The notes beneath the pieces were generated by a model. The model had not been told where the DNA came from, searched no databases, and saw only the letters and a list, made by a program, of their open reading frames with translations. DNA of 34,991 nucleotides, from NCBI GenBank assembly GCA_040235555.1, contig JBECKZ010000281.1:1-34991 (forward strand), read 5' to 3'. The translations under genes were made by a program, and so were the position numbers. The first letter of the stretch is position 1; each line of letters starts with the position of its first letter. The stretch is from RI-92 sp040235555. GTDB taxonomy: Bacteria; Pseudomonadota; Gammaproteobacteria; UBA6429; Thiohalophilaceae. Of the stretch, positions 8,514 to 16,659 are shown piece by piece.

Positions 8514-9143
8514 ATGTCAGGTTGTGGTTGTGGTGATATCGAGATCAAGAATCGCTCGGAGTCGAGAGTCCTCTGGCAGTTGCTTGCCATCAACGCGGTC
8601 ATGTTTGTGGTCGAGTTCGTGATCGGCTGGCTGGCACAATCCACCGGCCTGATTGCTGATTCACTGGACATGCTGGCAGATGCCGGCGTCTATGGGATCG
8701 GTCTGTATGCTGTCGGGCGTAGCCTGCGCGCGAAAACCCATGCCGCCTCGGTGAGCGGGATATTGCAACTGGGATTAGCGGGACTGGTAATGATCGATGT
8801 GATCCGGCGCTACTTTGTTGGCAGCGAACCGTTCGGCCTCTTGATGATGGCAATTTCACTTGTGGCCCTGATTGCCAACCTCGCCTGCCTGGCCTTGCTG
8901 GCGAAACATCGTGAAGGTGAAGTGCATATGCGCGCCAGCTGGATCTTTTCCACCAATGACGTGCTTGCCAACCTGGGCGTCATCCTTGCCGGTGCCCTGG
9001 TCACCGTCACCGGATCACGCACACCGGATTTGATCATCGGCCTGATCATTGCGTTGCTGGTTGCACGTGGTGGTGTTCAGATCCTGCGCGAGGCGCGGGC
9101 GTCTTATATCAACATTGCCGGTAATGCTGGAACAAATCTCTAG
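8514..9143 (+). CDS. Short cation-diffusion-facilitator-like transporter
   Basis: This is a 209-residue inner-membrane protein with six predicted hydrophobic segments, similar to the membrane domain of CDF metal exporters. It starts MSGCGCGD, a cysteine-rich head that could bind metal. The second helix region contains GLIADSLDMLADAGVYGIG, with Asp52 and Asp56 spaced like the DxxxD metal site of CDF transporters. In the fifth helix region (SWIFSTNDVLANLGVIL) the aspartate is kept, but the usual His four residues before it is Phe. It lacks the C-terminal cytoplasmic dimerisation domain of classical CDF proteins. ATG 8514 follows GAGGAAAAAC, a good ribosome-binding site, 58 bp after the YyaL-like gene. 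The metal is unknown. Confidence 0.85.
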   Translation: MSGCGCGDIEIKNRSESRVLWQLLAINAVMFVVEFVIGWLAQSTGLIADSLDMLADAGVYGIGLYAVGRSLRAKTHAASVSGILQLGLAGLVMIDVIRRYFVGSEPFGLLMMAISLVALIANLACLALLAKHREGEVHMRASWIFSTNDVLANLGVILAGALVTVTGSRTPDLIIGLIIALLVARGGVQILREARASYINIAGNAGTNL

Positions 9144-9154
9144 TTACAACGCCT

Positions 9155-10087
9155 TTAAATCTTGTAACCAAAGCTCTGATTAAACCGCTCCAGGAACTGT
9201 TCGCGGCTAAAGTGGTGATTCTGAGTTCCGTGTTTCTCGATCTTGATCGCCCCCATCAATGCTGCGATACGACCTGTGGTCTCCCAGTCCATGTTATTCG
9301 TCAGGCCATATAACAAACCAGCACGATATGCATCACCGCAACCGGTGGGATCATTGACGTCCGCGGTCTTGGCAGCCGGGATCTCATACCGTTTGTCTTT
9401 GGTGTAAATCAGCGAACCCTCTCCACCACGCGTCACGATCAAGGCTTCAACATGCTCGGCCAGTTCGTGCGGCGATTTGCCGGTACGCTCCTCCACGAGT
9501 TGTGCCTCGTAATCATTGAGCGCGACCCAGGTTGCCTTGTCGATGAAATCCATCAATTCCTCGCCATTGAACATCGGCAGACCCTGACCCGGGTCGAAGA
9601 TGAAAGGCACGCCGGTTTCAGCGAACTGAGTAGCGTGCTGTAACATCCCGTCGCGGCCATCGGGTGATACGATCCCAAGCTTGACGCCTTTGACATCGCG
9701 CACGTTGTTCAGGTGTGCATGATTCATTGCACCCGGGTGAAATGCGGTAATCTGATTGTCATCGCGATCCGTGGTGATAAAGGCCTGTGCGGTATAGGTA
9801 CCTTCCACTTCCTTGACATGGTTGCGCGGGATCTTGTGCATGTCCATCCACTGGCCATAGGGACCGAAGTCGGTCCCGACAGTGCCCATGGGCAAGGGAT
9901 CCCCGCCCAACAATTTCAGGTTGTACGCGATATTGCCAGCGCAACCACCAAACTCGCGGCGCATGTCCGGCACCAGGAACGAGACATTCAGGATATGTAC
10001 CTTGTCCGGCAGGATATGGTTCTTGAAGTGATCATGAAACACCATGATGGTGTCAAACGCGAACGATCCACAAATGAGAGCTGACAT
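9155..10087 (-). CDS. PfkB-family carbohydrate/nucleoside kinase
   Basis: This is a ribokinase/PfkB-fold kinase of 310 residues. It starts SALICGSFAFDTIMVF and has the early glycine signature REFGGCAGNIAYNLKLLGG at about 44-62. The ATP-site signature DPTGCGDAYRAG is at 246-257, with Asp252 as the expected catalytic base. The segment WVALNDYEAQLVEERTGKS and the LIVTRGGEGSLIY strand are also typical. Bacterial proteins of this subgroup are often labelled adenosine kinase or sugar kinase; I cannot settle the substrate from sequence. The start at 10087 follows AAAGGG. It lies 12 bp after dgkA, so the two are probably cotranscribed, and it converges with the CDF-like gene across 11 bp. Confidence 0.88.
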   Translation of the reverse strand: MSALICGSFAFDTIMVFHDHFKNHILPDKVHILNVSFLVPDMRREFGGCAGNIAYNLKLLGGDPLPMGTVGTDFGPYGQWMDMHKIPRNHVKEVEGTYTAQAFITTDRDDNQITAFHPGAMNHAHLNNVRDVKGVKLGIVSPDGRDGMLQHATQFAETGVPFIFDPGQGLPMFNGEELMDFIDKATWVALNDYEAQLVEERTGKSPHELAEHVEALIVTRGGEGSLIYTKDKRYEIPAAKTADVNDPTGCGDAYRAGLLYGLTNNMDWETTGRIAALMGAIKIEKHGTQNHHFSREQFLERFNQSFGYKI

Positions 10088-10099
10088 AACAAACCCTTT

Positions 10100-10474
10100 C
10101 TAATTCACAAAACGCAGCCAGGCGATCACGCCCCAGATAAAGCAGACATTGGCCAGAGAAATAAACACGGCGGCTGATCCCATGTCCTTGGCCCGACCGG
10201 CCAGTTCGTGATGCTCGTCGCCAATGCGATCGACCACCGCCTCAACCGCTGAATTCAGTAACTCGACAATCAGCACCAGCAACAGACTGCCAACCAACAG
10301 AATATATTGCAGACCACTTTGCCCCAACCAGAATGCTGCCGGCAGCAAGACTACAAACAACGCGGCCTCCTGGCGAAAGGCCGATTCATAGCGTAACGCA
10401 GCACGCATGCCTTTCATGGAATATCCAAAGGCATGGATGATGCGGGTAAGACCAGTTGCGCCGGTTTTTGCCAT
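10100..10474 (-). CDS. dgkA: Diacylglycerol kinase (DgkA type)
   Basis: DgkA is a small trimeric inner-membrane kinase that phosphorylates diacylglycerol to phosphatidic acid, recycling lipid left over from membrane-derived oligosaccharide or lipid A modification. The 124-residue protein has the family layout: an amphipathic N-terminus (TRIIHAFGYSMKGMRAALRYESAFRQE), then three membrane helices. The signature ELLNSAVEAVVDRIG is at about 71-85, followed by EHHELAGRAKDMGSAAV, nearly identical to E. coli. It sits 113 bp after gcvPB and directly before the PfkB-like kinase. It may be read through from the gcv operon or have its own promoter; I found no convincing promoter boxes. Confidence 0.96.
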   Translation of the reverse strand: MAKTGATGLTRIIHAFGYSMKGMRAALRYESAFRQEAALFVVLLPAAFWLGQSGLQYILLVGSLLLVLIVELLNSAVEAVVDRIGDEHHELAGRAKDMGSAAVFISLANVCFIWGVIAWLRFVN

Positions 10475-10587
10475 TAGATGAGATGCCTGATCGTTTCAGT
10501 TTCTTATAAACGGGCTCAGTGCTTAGCTGAGAAACCGTATGATATAGCAAATCCGGAAGAGATTCAGTGGTTACTCTGATGCGAGTT

Positions 10588-12033
10588 TTACGGCTTCCAG
10601 GTTAAATTGAGTTCCTTAGCCGCTTTCACATCATCCAGTCGCCGCACCGGCATCGTGTGCGGTGCATCGGTGACCGTCTCCGGCGAACTCCTGGCCTCGT
10701 CCAGAATGGCGCTCATCGCTGCAATGAATCCATCCAGTTCCTCACGGGCCTCAGTCTCGGTCGGCTCGATCAACAAACACTCGGGCACCAGTAACGGAAA
10801 ATAAGTGGTCGGGGCATGATAACCATAGTCCAGCAGGCGCTTGGCAAAATCCATCGCCGTAACATGCAGGTCCCTGGACTGTTTTTTCAGTGTCAAAATA
10901 AATTCATGAGTCGCACGCCGGTTCGGATAGGCCAGGTCAAAGCCGGCCTGTTTCAGCCGCACCATCATGTAGTTGGCATTAAGCGTCGCAAATTCGGCAA
11001 CCCGCACCATACCTTCACGCCCGAGTATGCGGGCATACACATAGGCACGCAGCAACACACCTGCATTACCCATGAACGCGGACAACCGCCCCATGGTTTG
11101 TGGCCGGTCCTGTTCATCCAGCACGCGATAATCATCGCCCTCTTTGGCCACGAGAGGTACTGGCAGATACGGCAACAGGCGTTCACTCACGCCCACCGGG
11201 CCGGCACCGGGACCACCACCACCGTGCGGTGTGGAAAAAGTCTTGTGCAGGTTCATGTGAATGACATCGAAGCCCATGTCACCCGGACGCACCTTGCCCA
11301 GGATCGCATTGAGGTTGGCGCCGTCGTAATACAACAGGCCGCCTGCCTCGTGCACAATACCGGCAATCTCCTTGATCTTGCGTTCGAACACACCGAGGGT
11401 CGAAGGATTCGTTAACATGATGCCGGCCGTCTGTGGACCGACTGCAGCGCGTAGCGCCTCCAGATCAACATCACCCTGGGCATTGGTAGGAATCTCTTTA
11501 ACCTTGTAATTGCACATGGTCGCGGTGGCCGGGTTGGTGCCATGAGCGGCATCGGGCACCAGGATCTCGGTGCGGCCATGATCCTCGCGGGCATCATGGT
11601 AGGCACGGATCATGGCGACACCGGCAAATTCACCCTGGGCACCTGCCATGGGTGCCAGTGATACGCCTTTCATGCCGGTGACATCCTTGAGCATCTCCTG
11701 CAGTTCGTACATGCAGGCCAGAAATCCCTGGCTCATGTTGTCCGGGCTGAGAGGATGGCGCTGGGCAAAGCCCGGCAACATCGCCAGCGTGTTACAACCA
11801 CGCGGGTTGTATTTCATGGTGCAGGAGCCTAGCGGATAAAACTGGGTATCGATAGAGAAGTTCTTCTGCGACAAACGGGTGTAATGGCGCACCGCCTGCA
11901 TCTCCGAAACTTCTGGCAGGGGTAAGGCACTCGTACGCAAATACGAAGACGGTATATCATCTACAGCTTCGGCATTGCGCGGAACCTGCGCAGTATTCAC
12001 ACGGGCGGGTCTGGAGTGTTCGAAAATCAACAT
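10588..12033 (-). CDS. gcvPB: Glycine dehydrogenase (decarboxylating) subunit 2
   Basis: This is the C-terminal half of the P protein of the glycine cleavage system, encoded separately. It binds pyridoxal phosphate and, with GcvPA, decarboxylates glycine and passes the aminomethyl group to lipoylated GcvH. The PLP lysine is Lys264 in HMNLHKTFSTPHGGGGPG. Other marks are QFYPLGSCTMKYNPRG near residue 64, SLAPMAGAQGEFAG, DAAHGTNPATATM, YYDGANLNAILG and FPLLVPECLLIEPTETE. It has 481 residues, normal for the split form. ATG 12033 follows AGGATAAAACCC. It lies 30 bp after tpx, which separates it from gcvPA. Confidence 0.97.
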   Translation of the reverse strand: MLIFEHSRPARVNTAQVPRNAEAVDDIPSSYLRTSALPLPEVSEMQAVRHYTRLSQKNFSIDTQFYPLGSCTMKYNPRGCNTLAMLPGFAQRHPLSPDNMSQGFLACMYELQEMLKDVTGMKGVSLAPMAGAQGEFAGVAMIRAYHDAREDHGRTEILVPDAAHGTNPATATMCNYKVKEIPTNAQGDVDLEALRAAVGPQTAGIMLTNPSTLGVFERKIKEIAGIVHEAGGLLYYDGANLNAILGKVRPGDMGFDVIHMNLHKTFSTPHGGGGPGAGPVGVSERLLPYLPVPLVAKEGDDYRVLDEQDRPQTMGRLSAFMGNAGVLLRAYVYARILGREGMVRVAEFATLNANYMMVRLKQAGFDLAYPNRRATHEFILTLKKQSRDLHVTAMDFAKRLLDYGYHAPTTYFPLLVPECLLIEPTETEAREELDGFIAAMSAILDEARSSPETVTDAPHTMPVRRLDDVKAAKELNLTWKP

Positions 12034-12063
12034 GGGTTTTATCCTGTACAGTGCAATATCAAT

Positions 12064-12564
12064 TTACTTTAGCGTAGCGATGGCCTTGTCATAGTTCGGT
12101 TCCTGCGCAATCTCCGGTACCAGCTCGGTATACACCACCTTGTCGTTCTCATCGATCACGACAATGGCACGTGCGGTGATCCCGGCCAGTGGGCCATCCT
12201 GGATCAACACACCATAGTCCTTGGCAAAATTGCGATTGCGCATCATCGATAGCGTGACGACTTGCTCGGTATGTTCGAGCTTGCAAAATCGCGACATCGC
12301 AAACGGCAGATCCGCCGAAATGATCAACATCACTGCATTGGGGTGCTGACCGGCAGTTTCATTAAATTTCTTGGTCGAGGTGGCACACACCGGGGTATCA
12401 AGACTGGGCACGATATTGAGTAATTTCTTCTTACCTTTGAAGTCACCCAGGCCGACATCGGTCAGGTCCTTGTTGGTGAGTCTGAAGGCGGGGGCTGCTG
12501 CACCGACTGCGGGCAATTCACCATTGGTCGTAATCTTGTTTCCTTGCAATGTAATCGTCGCCAT
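12064..12564 (-). CDS. tpx: Thiol peroxidase (Tpx-type peroxiredoxin)
   Basis: This is an atypical 2-Cys peroxiredoxin that reduces H2O2 and organic peroxides using thioredoxin. The 166-residue protein has the peroxidatic Cys60 in NIVPSLDTPVCATSTKKFNE and the resolving Cys94 in SADLPFAMSRFCKLE, the same spacing as E. coli Tpx Cys61/Cys95. The N-terminus ITLQGNKITTNGELPAVG is also typical. The start at 12564 has a strong AAGGAG ribosome-binding site. It is embedded between gcvPA (39 bp upstream) and gcvPB (30 bp downstream) on the same strand, so it is very likely cotranscribed with the glycine cleavage genes and under the glycine riboswitch. That placement is unusual. Confidence 0.97.
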   Translation of the reverse strand: MATITLQGNKITTNGELPAVGAAAPAFRLTNKDLTDVGLGDFKGKKKLLNIVPSLDTPVCATSTKKFNETAGQHPNAVMLIISADLPFAMSRFCKLEHTEQVVTLSMMRNRNFAKDYGVLIQDGPLAGITARAIVVIDENDKVVYTELVPEIAQEPNYDKAIATLK

Positions 12565-12603
12565 GATTTTTCTCCTTGTGCTGTCTTTGCGTTACCGTGC
12601 CGT

Positions 12604-13998
12604 TTACATCTTGGGTTGCACTGGACATTTGCTCGCCTGCAAGCGTACGGCGATACGCGACACGTGGTCGGTAAAAGCGGCAAGATCTTCATCGCTTTTG
12701 GTCTCGGTGGCACAAACCAGTAGCGCATTACCCAGTTCCGGGTAATCCTGCGCCAGCGTTACACCACCGACGATGCCCTGTGCCGACAAGGCACGCAGGA
12801 CTTCAGCTACAGGCAAATCAAACTCGAAAACGGCCTCATGAAAGTATGGCCGATTGAAATGCTTACGCACACCTTCAACCTTGCTGAGTGCGTCGATCAG
12901 TTTGCGCGTGTTGCTGTGCGAGGCTGCCGCTACCTGTTGCAGTCCCTGCGGACCGAGCAGGCTCATGAAAATCGTCGCTGCAGTAACCAAGAGGCCCTGG
13001 TTGGTACAGATGTTGGAGGTAGCCTTGGAACGGCGGATATGTTGTTCGCGCGCCTGCAGGGTCAGGGCGAAACCACGCTTGCCATCGAGGTCGGTGGTAG
13101 CACCAATCAAACGACCGGGCATTTGACGCACGTAATCCTGGCGACAACACATGATACCGAAATACGGTCCTCCCGATGATAGTGGCGCCCCCAGTGGTTG
13201 GCCGTCTCCGCAGACAATGTCTGCCCCGATCTCACCCCACTGCCCTGGCGGCTTGAGCAGGGCCAGGGCGACCGGGTTGACCACAGCAATCACCAGTGCG
13301 TTGTGGTGATGTGCCCAGTCGGTAAGGGCGTCGACGTCCTCGAGCACACCGAAGTAATTCGGATACGGGATCACCAGCGCAGTGAAGTCGCCGGGCTCTG
13401 CCGGCAGACTATTCATATCGAGATGGCCGCCGTCTTTGTCGAAGGCAAGCTCTTCCAGCACGATGCCCTGGTGGTGCACGATGGTGTGTGCCACCGCGCG
13501 ATAACGCGGGTGCACACTACGCGGGATCAGAACACGCTTGCTCTTGGATTTGCGATTGGCGCGGACTGCCATCAGGATTGCCTCGGCCAATGACGAGGCC
13601 CCGTCATACAGCGAGGCATTGGAGACATCCATGCCGGTCAGTCCCGCCATCATGGTCTGGTACTCGTACAGCAGTTGCAAGGTACCTTGCGAGGCCTCAG
13701 CCTGATACGGTGTGTAGGCCGAATAGAATTCCCCGCGCGTCGTCAGCTCCCACACTGCCGCCGGAATGTGATGCTCGTAGGCGCCGGCCCCGGCAAAACA
13801 CAGGGTGCGCTCATCCTGACCAGCGCGTTCGCGCATCAGGCGCGCGACATCCATTTCACTCAGACCAGGCGGTACAGTTTCCAAACCCTTGGCGCGCAAT
13901 GCTGCCGGGATTTCGTCAAACAGGTCTTCGATGGCAGAGACGCCAATGGCATTGAGCATCTCTTTGACTTCGTCATCGGTATGGGGAATAAACGGCAT
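12604..13998 (-). CDS. gcvPA: Glycine dehydrogenase (decarboxylating) subunit 1
   Basis: This is the N-terminal half of the split P protein, 464 residues. It starts MPFIPHTDDEVKEMLNAIGV, as in other GcvPA proteins. It contains FAGAGAYEHHIPAAVWELTTRGEFYSAYTPYQAEASQG at about 68-105, MMAGLTGMDVSNASLYDGASS, VIPYPNYFGVLED, GADIVCGDGQPLGAPLSSGGPYFG, and the LQAREQHIRRSKATSNICTNQ segment near 315-335. It forms a heterotetramer with GcvPB, which carries the PLP lysine. It follows gcvH by 140 bp, the longest gap inside the operon, and precedes tpx. Confidence 0.97.
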   Translation of the reverse strand: MPFIPHTDDEVKEMLNAIGVSAIEDLFDEIPAALRAKGLETVPPGLSEMDVARLMRERAGQDERTLCFAGAGAYEHHIPAAVWELTTRGEFYSAYTPYQAEASQGTLQLLYEYQTMMAGLTGMDVSNASLYDGASSLAEAILMAVRANRKSKSKRVLIPRSVHPRYRAVAHTIVHHQGIVLEELAFDKDGGHLDMNSLPAEPGDFTALVIPYPNYFGVLEDVDALTDWAHHHNALVIAVVNPVALALLKPPGQWGEIGADIVCGDGQPLGAPLSSGGPYFGIMCCRQDYVRQMPGRLIGATTDLDGKRGFALTLQAREQHIRRSKATSNICTNQGLLVTAATIFMSLLGPQGLQQVAAASHSNTRKLIDALSKVEGVRKHFNRPYFHEAVFEFDLPVAEVLRALSAQGIVGGVTLAQDYPELGNALLVCATETKSDEDLAAFTDHVSRIAVRLQASKCPVQPKM

Positions 13999-14090
13999 TG
14001 TGTACTCTCGTTAATTTAAATTCAGACTATTTGAATTTGACAACATAACTTTACTGAAAGTCTCAAGAACGCAACCAGGACAAAAGAGCT

Positions 14091-14104
14091 TAAGGTCGAG
14101 ACCT
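14091..14104. repeat. Palindrome in the gcvH-gcvPA gap
   Basis: AAGGTC-GA-GACCTT is a perfect 6-bp inverted repeat with a 2-bp centre, in the middle of the unusually long 140-bp gap between gcvH and gcvPA. It has no T-tract, so it is not an obvious terminator. It could be an operator or an mRNA processing site, or chance. Confidence 0.25.
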
Positions 14105-14138
14105 TTTGCAGCGCAATTCATGGTCAGCGCAGCAGATT

Positions 14139-14531
14139 TCAGTCTTCTGCAGCAATTTGCTCGCTATATGCATTCGCATCCATCAAATCTTCCAGCTCAG
14201 CCTCATTACTGGGTTTGATCCGGAAAATCCAGCCATCGCCATAGGGATCCGAATTGATGGTCTCTGGCGTATTGGCCAGGAGCTCATTGCTCTCAACCAC
14301 TTCGCCGCTGATGGGGGAATACACATCGGATGCTGCCTTGACCGACTCGACCACCGCACAATCATCTCCGGCATCGAAGCTGTTGCCTGCTTCCGGGGTT
14401 TCGACAAAAACCAGGTCACCGAGCAGTTCCTGCGCGTGATCGGTAATGCCCACAGTGACACTGCCATCCGACTCGCGGCGCACCCACTCATGGGATTTGG
14501 TATACAGTAATTCAGACGGTACATTGCTCAT
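14139..14531 (-). CDS. gcvH: Glycine cleavage system H protein
   Basis: GcvH is the lipoylated carrier that shuttles the aminomethyl group between the P and T proteins. The 130-residue protein has the family opening ELLYTKSHEWVRRESDG, the ITDHAQELLGDLVFVETP strand, and the lipoylation site Lys65 in VVESVKAASDVYSPISGEV. The C-terminus GDGWIFRIKPSNEAELEDLMDANAY is typical. The start at 14531 has a clear GGAG ribosome-binding site. It lies 52 bp after gcvT and shares an operon with lipA, whose product would insert sulfur into the octanoyl group on Lys65. Confidence 0.98.
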   Translation of the reverse strand: MSNVPSELLYTKSHEWVRRESDGSVTVGITDHAQELLGDLVFVETPEAGNSFDAGDDCAVVESVKAASDVYSPISGEVVESNELLANTPETINSDPYGDGWIFRIKPSNEAELEDLMDANAYSEQIAAED

Positions 14532-14583
14532 GTTGTTCTCCAGAAATATTTAATACCTAAAGTTAGGACACTCTGATCAAATC

Positions 14584-15669
14584 TTAAAAACAGGCTTTGC
14601 CGTTTCTGACAAACGGTGGCTTCACGACTTTGACATCGACATGTTTGCCACGGATATCCACACGGGCGCGCTCACCAATGGTTGCCGGCACACGGGCGAA
14701 GGCGATCGCCTTGCCAAGGGTTGGTGAAAAGCTGCCACTGGTGATCTCGCCGGCTTCGAGTCCATCGACTATCACCTTCTGATGATTACGCAGCACGCCC
14801 TTGTCTTCCAGCAGCAACCCGACCAGGGCACGCTGCACACCTGCCTGTTTCTGGGCCGTGATAGCGGCACGCCCGATAAAATCACGCTCCTGTGGTTCCC
14901 AGGCCACAGTCCAGCTCAGGGCTGATTCCAACGGCGAAGTGGTTTCATCCATGTCGGTGCCATACAGATTCATGCCCGCCTCCAGCCGCAGGGTATCGCG
15001 CGCACCCAGACCACAGGGATGCACACCTGCCTCGGCCAGTTTGTCCCAGAACACAGGGGCCTCCTGGTTCGGTAACATGATCTCGTAACCATCTTCACCG
15101 GTATATCCAGTGCGCGCCACGGCCCAGTCACCGACAATAGCCATGAAGAAGGCACCAAGTTCCTGCGCTGCAGTTGCCACCGCAGTGGATAACACCTGGT
15201 GCGCCTTGTCGCGTGCCTGCGGACCTTGTACAGCGATCATCGCCAGGTCGTCGCGGACGTTCACACTGACATCAAATGCCTTGGCGTGCTGGTTAATCCA
15301 GGCCAGGTCCTTGTCGCGGGTGGCAGCATTCACCACCATGCGAAAAAATGCATCATCGATGTAATACACGATGAGATCATCAATAACTCCACCCTGTTCG
15401 TTGAGCATGCACGAATACAGCGCCTTGCCGGGCTGCTTGAGGCGGTCAACATTGTTGGCCAGCAAATAACGCAGGAAATCGTGAATGCGCTCGCCACGCA
15501 GATCGACAATGGTCATGTGCGACACATCAAACATACCGGCGCTATTACGCACATGGTGATGTTCTTCCAGTTGTGAACCGTAATGCAGTGGCATGTCCCA
15601 GCCGCCAAAATCAACAATCTTGGCCTTGTATTTGACGTGCGTATCGTACAGGGGTGTGCGATTTCCCAT
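14584..15669 (-). CDS. gcvT: Aminomethyltransferase (glycine cleavage T protein)
   Basis: GcvT releases ammonia from the H-protein-bound intermediate and transfers the methylene group to tetrahydrofolate. The open frame extends to 15780, but ATG 15669 (MGNRTPLYDTHVKYKAKIVD) follows AAGGAAAAC and matches family starts, giving 361 residues. Signatures are VDFGGWDMPLHYG, GMFDVSHM, the GGVIDDLIVYY segment with the conserved Asp97/Asp98, ARTGYTGEDGYEI, GARDTLRLEAGMNLYG, and EITSGSFSPTLGKAIA. It begins 19 bp after the lipA stop and is the first of the structural gcv genes. Confidence 0.97.
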   Translation of the reverse strand: MGNRTPLYDTHVKYKAKIVDFGGWDMPLHYGSQLEEHHHVRNSAGMFDVSHMTIVDLRGERIHDFLRYLLANNVDRLKQPGKALYSCMLNEQGGVIDDLIVYYIDDAFFRMVVNAATRDKDLAWINQHAKAFDVSVNVRDDLAMIAVQGPQARDKAHQVLSTAVATAAQELGAFFMAIVGDWAVARTGYTGEDGYEIMLPNQEAPVFWDKLAEAGVHPCGLGARDTLRLEAGMNLYGTDMDETTSPLESALSWTVAWEPQERDFIGRAAITAQKQAGVQRALVGLLLEDKGVLRNHQKVIVDGLEAGEITSGSFSPTLGKAIAFARVPATIGERARVDIRGKHVDVKVVKPPFVRNGKACF

Positions 15670-15688
15670 TCGTGTTTTCCTTATTCGT

Positions 15689-16585
15689 TTAATCTTCGGC
15701 GTGGTACGACGAGCGCACCATCGCCCCGGCCTTGACCCAGAGAAAACCCAGCTCATGCGCCATGGCTTCGTATTCGGCAAACTGTTGTAGACTGATGTAT
15801 TCCTTCACTGGCAGGTGATAACGGGTTGGGCGCAGATATTGTCCCAGGGCAATGCGCTTCACACCCACCCGGTATAAATCAGTGAGCACGGCCTCGACCT
15901 CTTGCGCGGTTTCACCCAGGCCGAGCATCAGGGCGGATTTGGCTTCAATGCCATTCAGTGACGCGGCACCGGCCAGCAATTGAAGTGAGCGCTGATAATC
16001 CGAACCCTTACGCACACGTTTGTACAAACTCGGCACGGTCTCGATGTTATGGCCCCACACCAGGAATGCCTCACCCGGTAATTCCTGCAAGGTGTGATAA
16101 ATCAGTTCCAGGGCATGTTGCTGGCTGCGATGAAAATCCGGGGTCAGTAATTCGAGTTTGATCTGCGGGTTGTCGTCTCGCAGGGCAATGAGGGTATCGG
16201 CAAAGATTTGCGCACCACCGTCACGCAGGTCATCGCGATTAACAGAGGTCAGGACCACATAATCCAGCCCCATGGCTTTGACCGCCCTGGCTAGCCGTCG
16301 CGGTTCATCCAGATCGAGACCGCCAGGTCTGCCAGTCTTCACTGCACAGAAGCCGCAGGCGCGGGTGCAGGTATCACCGAGCAACATGAAGGTCGCCGTG
16401 CCACGACTCCAGCACTCACCGCGATTGGGGCAGCGCGCTTCAACACAAACGGTATTCAGGGCATGATGCGTGAGGGTGCGGGTCGTGTACGCATAATCCT
16501 GGGAACCAAAGGCCTGGCGGATCCAGACCGGCATCCGTCCACAATTGCTTTCCTCGGAAAAATCAAAAACCGGTAACTCTGTCAT
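15689..16585 (-). CDS. lipA: Lipoyl synthase (radical SAM), gcv-linked
   Basis: LipA inserts two sulfurs into protein-bound octanoyl groups to form lipoyl cofactor. The open frame runs upstream through the riboswitch, but ATG 16585 follows GGGGAGAC, a strong ribosome-binding site. It yields a 298-residue protein starting MTELPVFDFSEESN; E. coli LipA has 321. Both clusters are intact: the auxiliary Cys47, Cys52, Cys58 (CVEARCPNRGEC) and the radical-SAM Cys73, Cys77, Cys80 (CTRACGFC). The C-terminal RSSYHAED keeps the conserved Ser ligand region. The middle segment VWGHNIETVPSLYKRVRKGS departs from the usual VFNHN-type wording, which suggests a second, glycine-cleavage-dedicated paralogue. It is the first gene after the glycine riboswitch. 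Confidence 0.95.
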   Translation of the reverse strand: MTELPVFDFSEESNCGRMPVWIRQAFGSQDYAYTTRTLTHHALNTVCVEARCPNRGECWSRGTATFMLLGDTCTRACGFCAVKTGRPGGLDLDEPRRLARAVKAMGLDYVVLTSVNRDDLRDGGAQIFADTLIALRDDNPQIKLELLTPDFHRSQQHALELIYHTLQELPGEAFLVWGHNIETVPSLYKRVRKGSDYQRSLQLLAGAASLNGIEAKSALMLGLGETAQEVEAVLTDLYRVGVKRIALGQYLRPTRYHLPVKEYISLQQFAEYEAMAHELGFLWVKAGAMVRSSYHAED

Positions 16586-16613
16586 GTCTCCCCACCCACT
16601 TTTCGCTGGACAT

Positions 16614-16659
16614 AAAAAAAGGCGACACAAGCCGACGATCTTGGTCAACTTGTGTCGCC
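16614..16659 (-). terminator. Riboswitch expression platform (attenuator terminator)
   Basis: On the minus strand a perfect 11-bp stem, GGCGACACAAG and CTTGTGTCGCC, is followed by seven T, ending 29 bp before the lipA ATG. Its 5' arm lies directly after the closing stem of the second glycine aptamer. An extended P1 could pair GUUGU (16735-16739) with GCGAC (16654-16658), inside the terminator arm. Glycine binding would then prevent termination, making this an ON switch. The stem and T-tract are seen directly; the switching logic is inferred. Confidence 0.9.
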
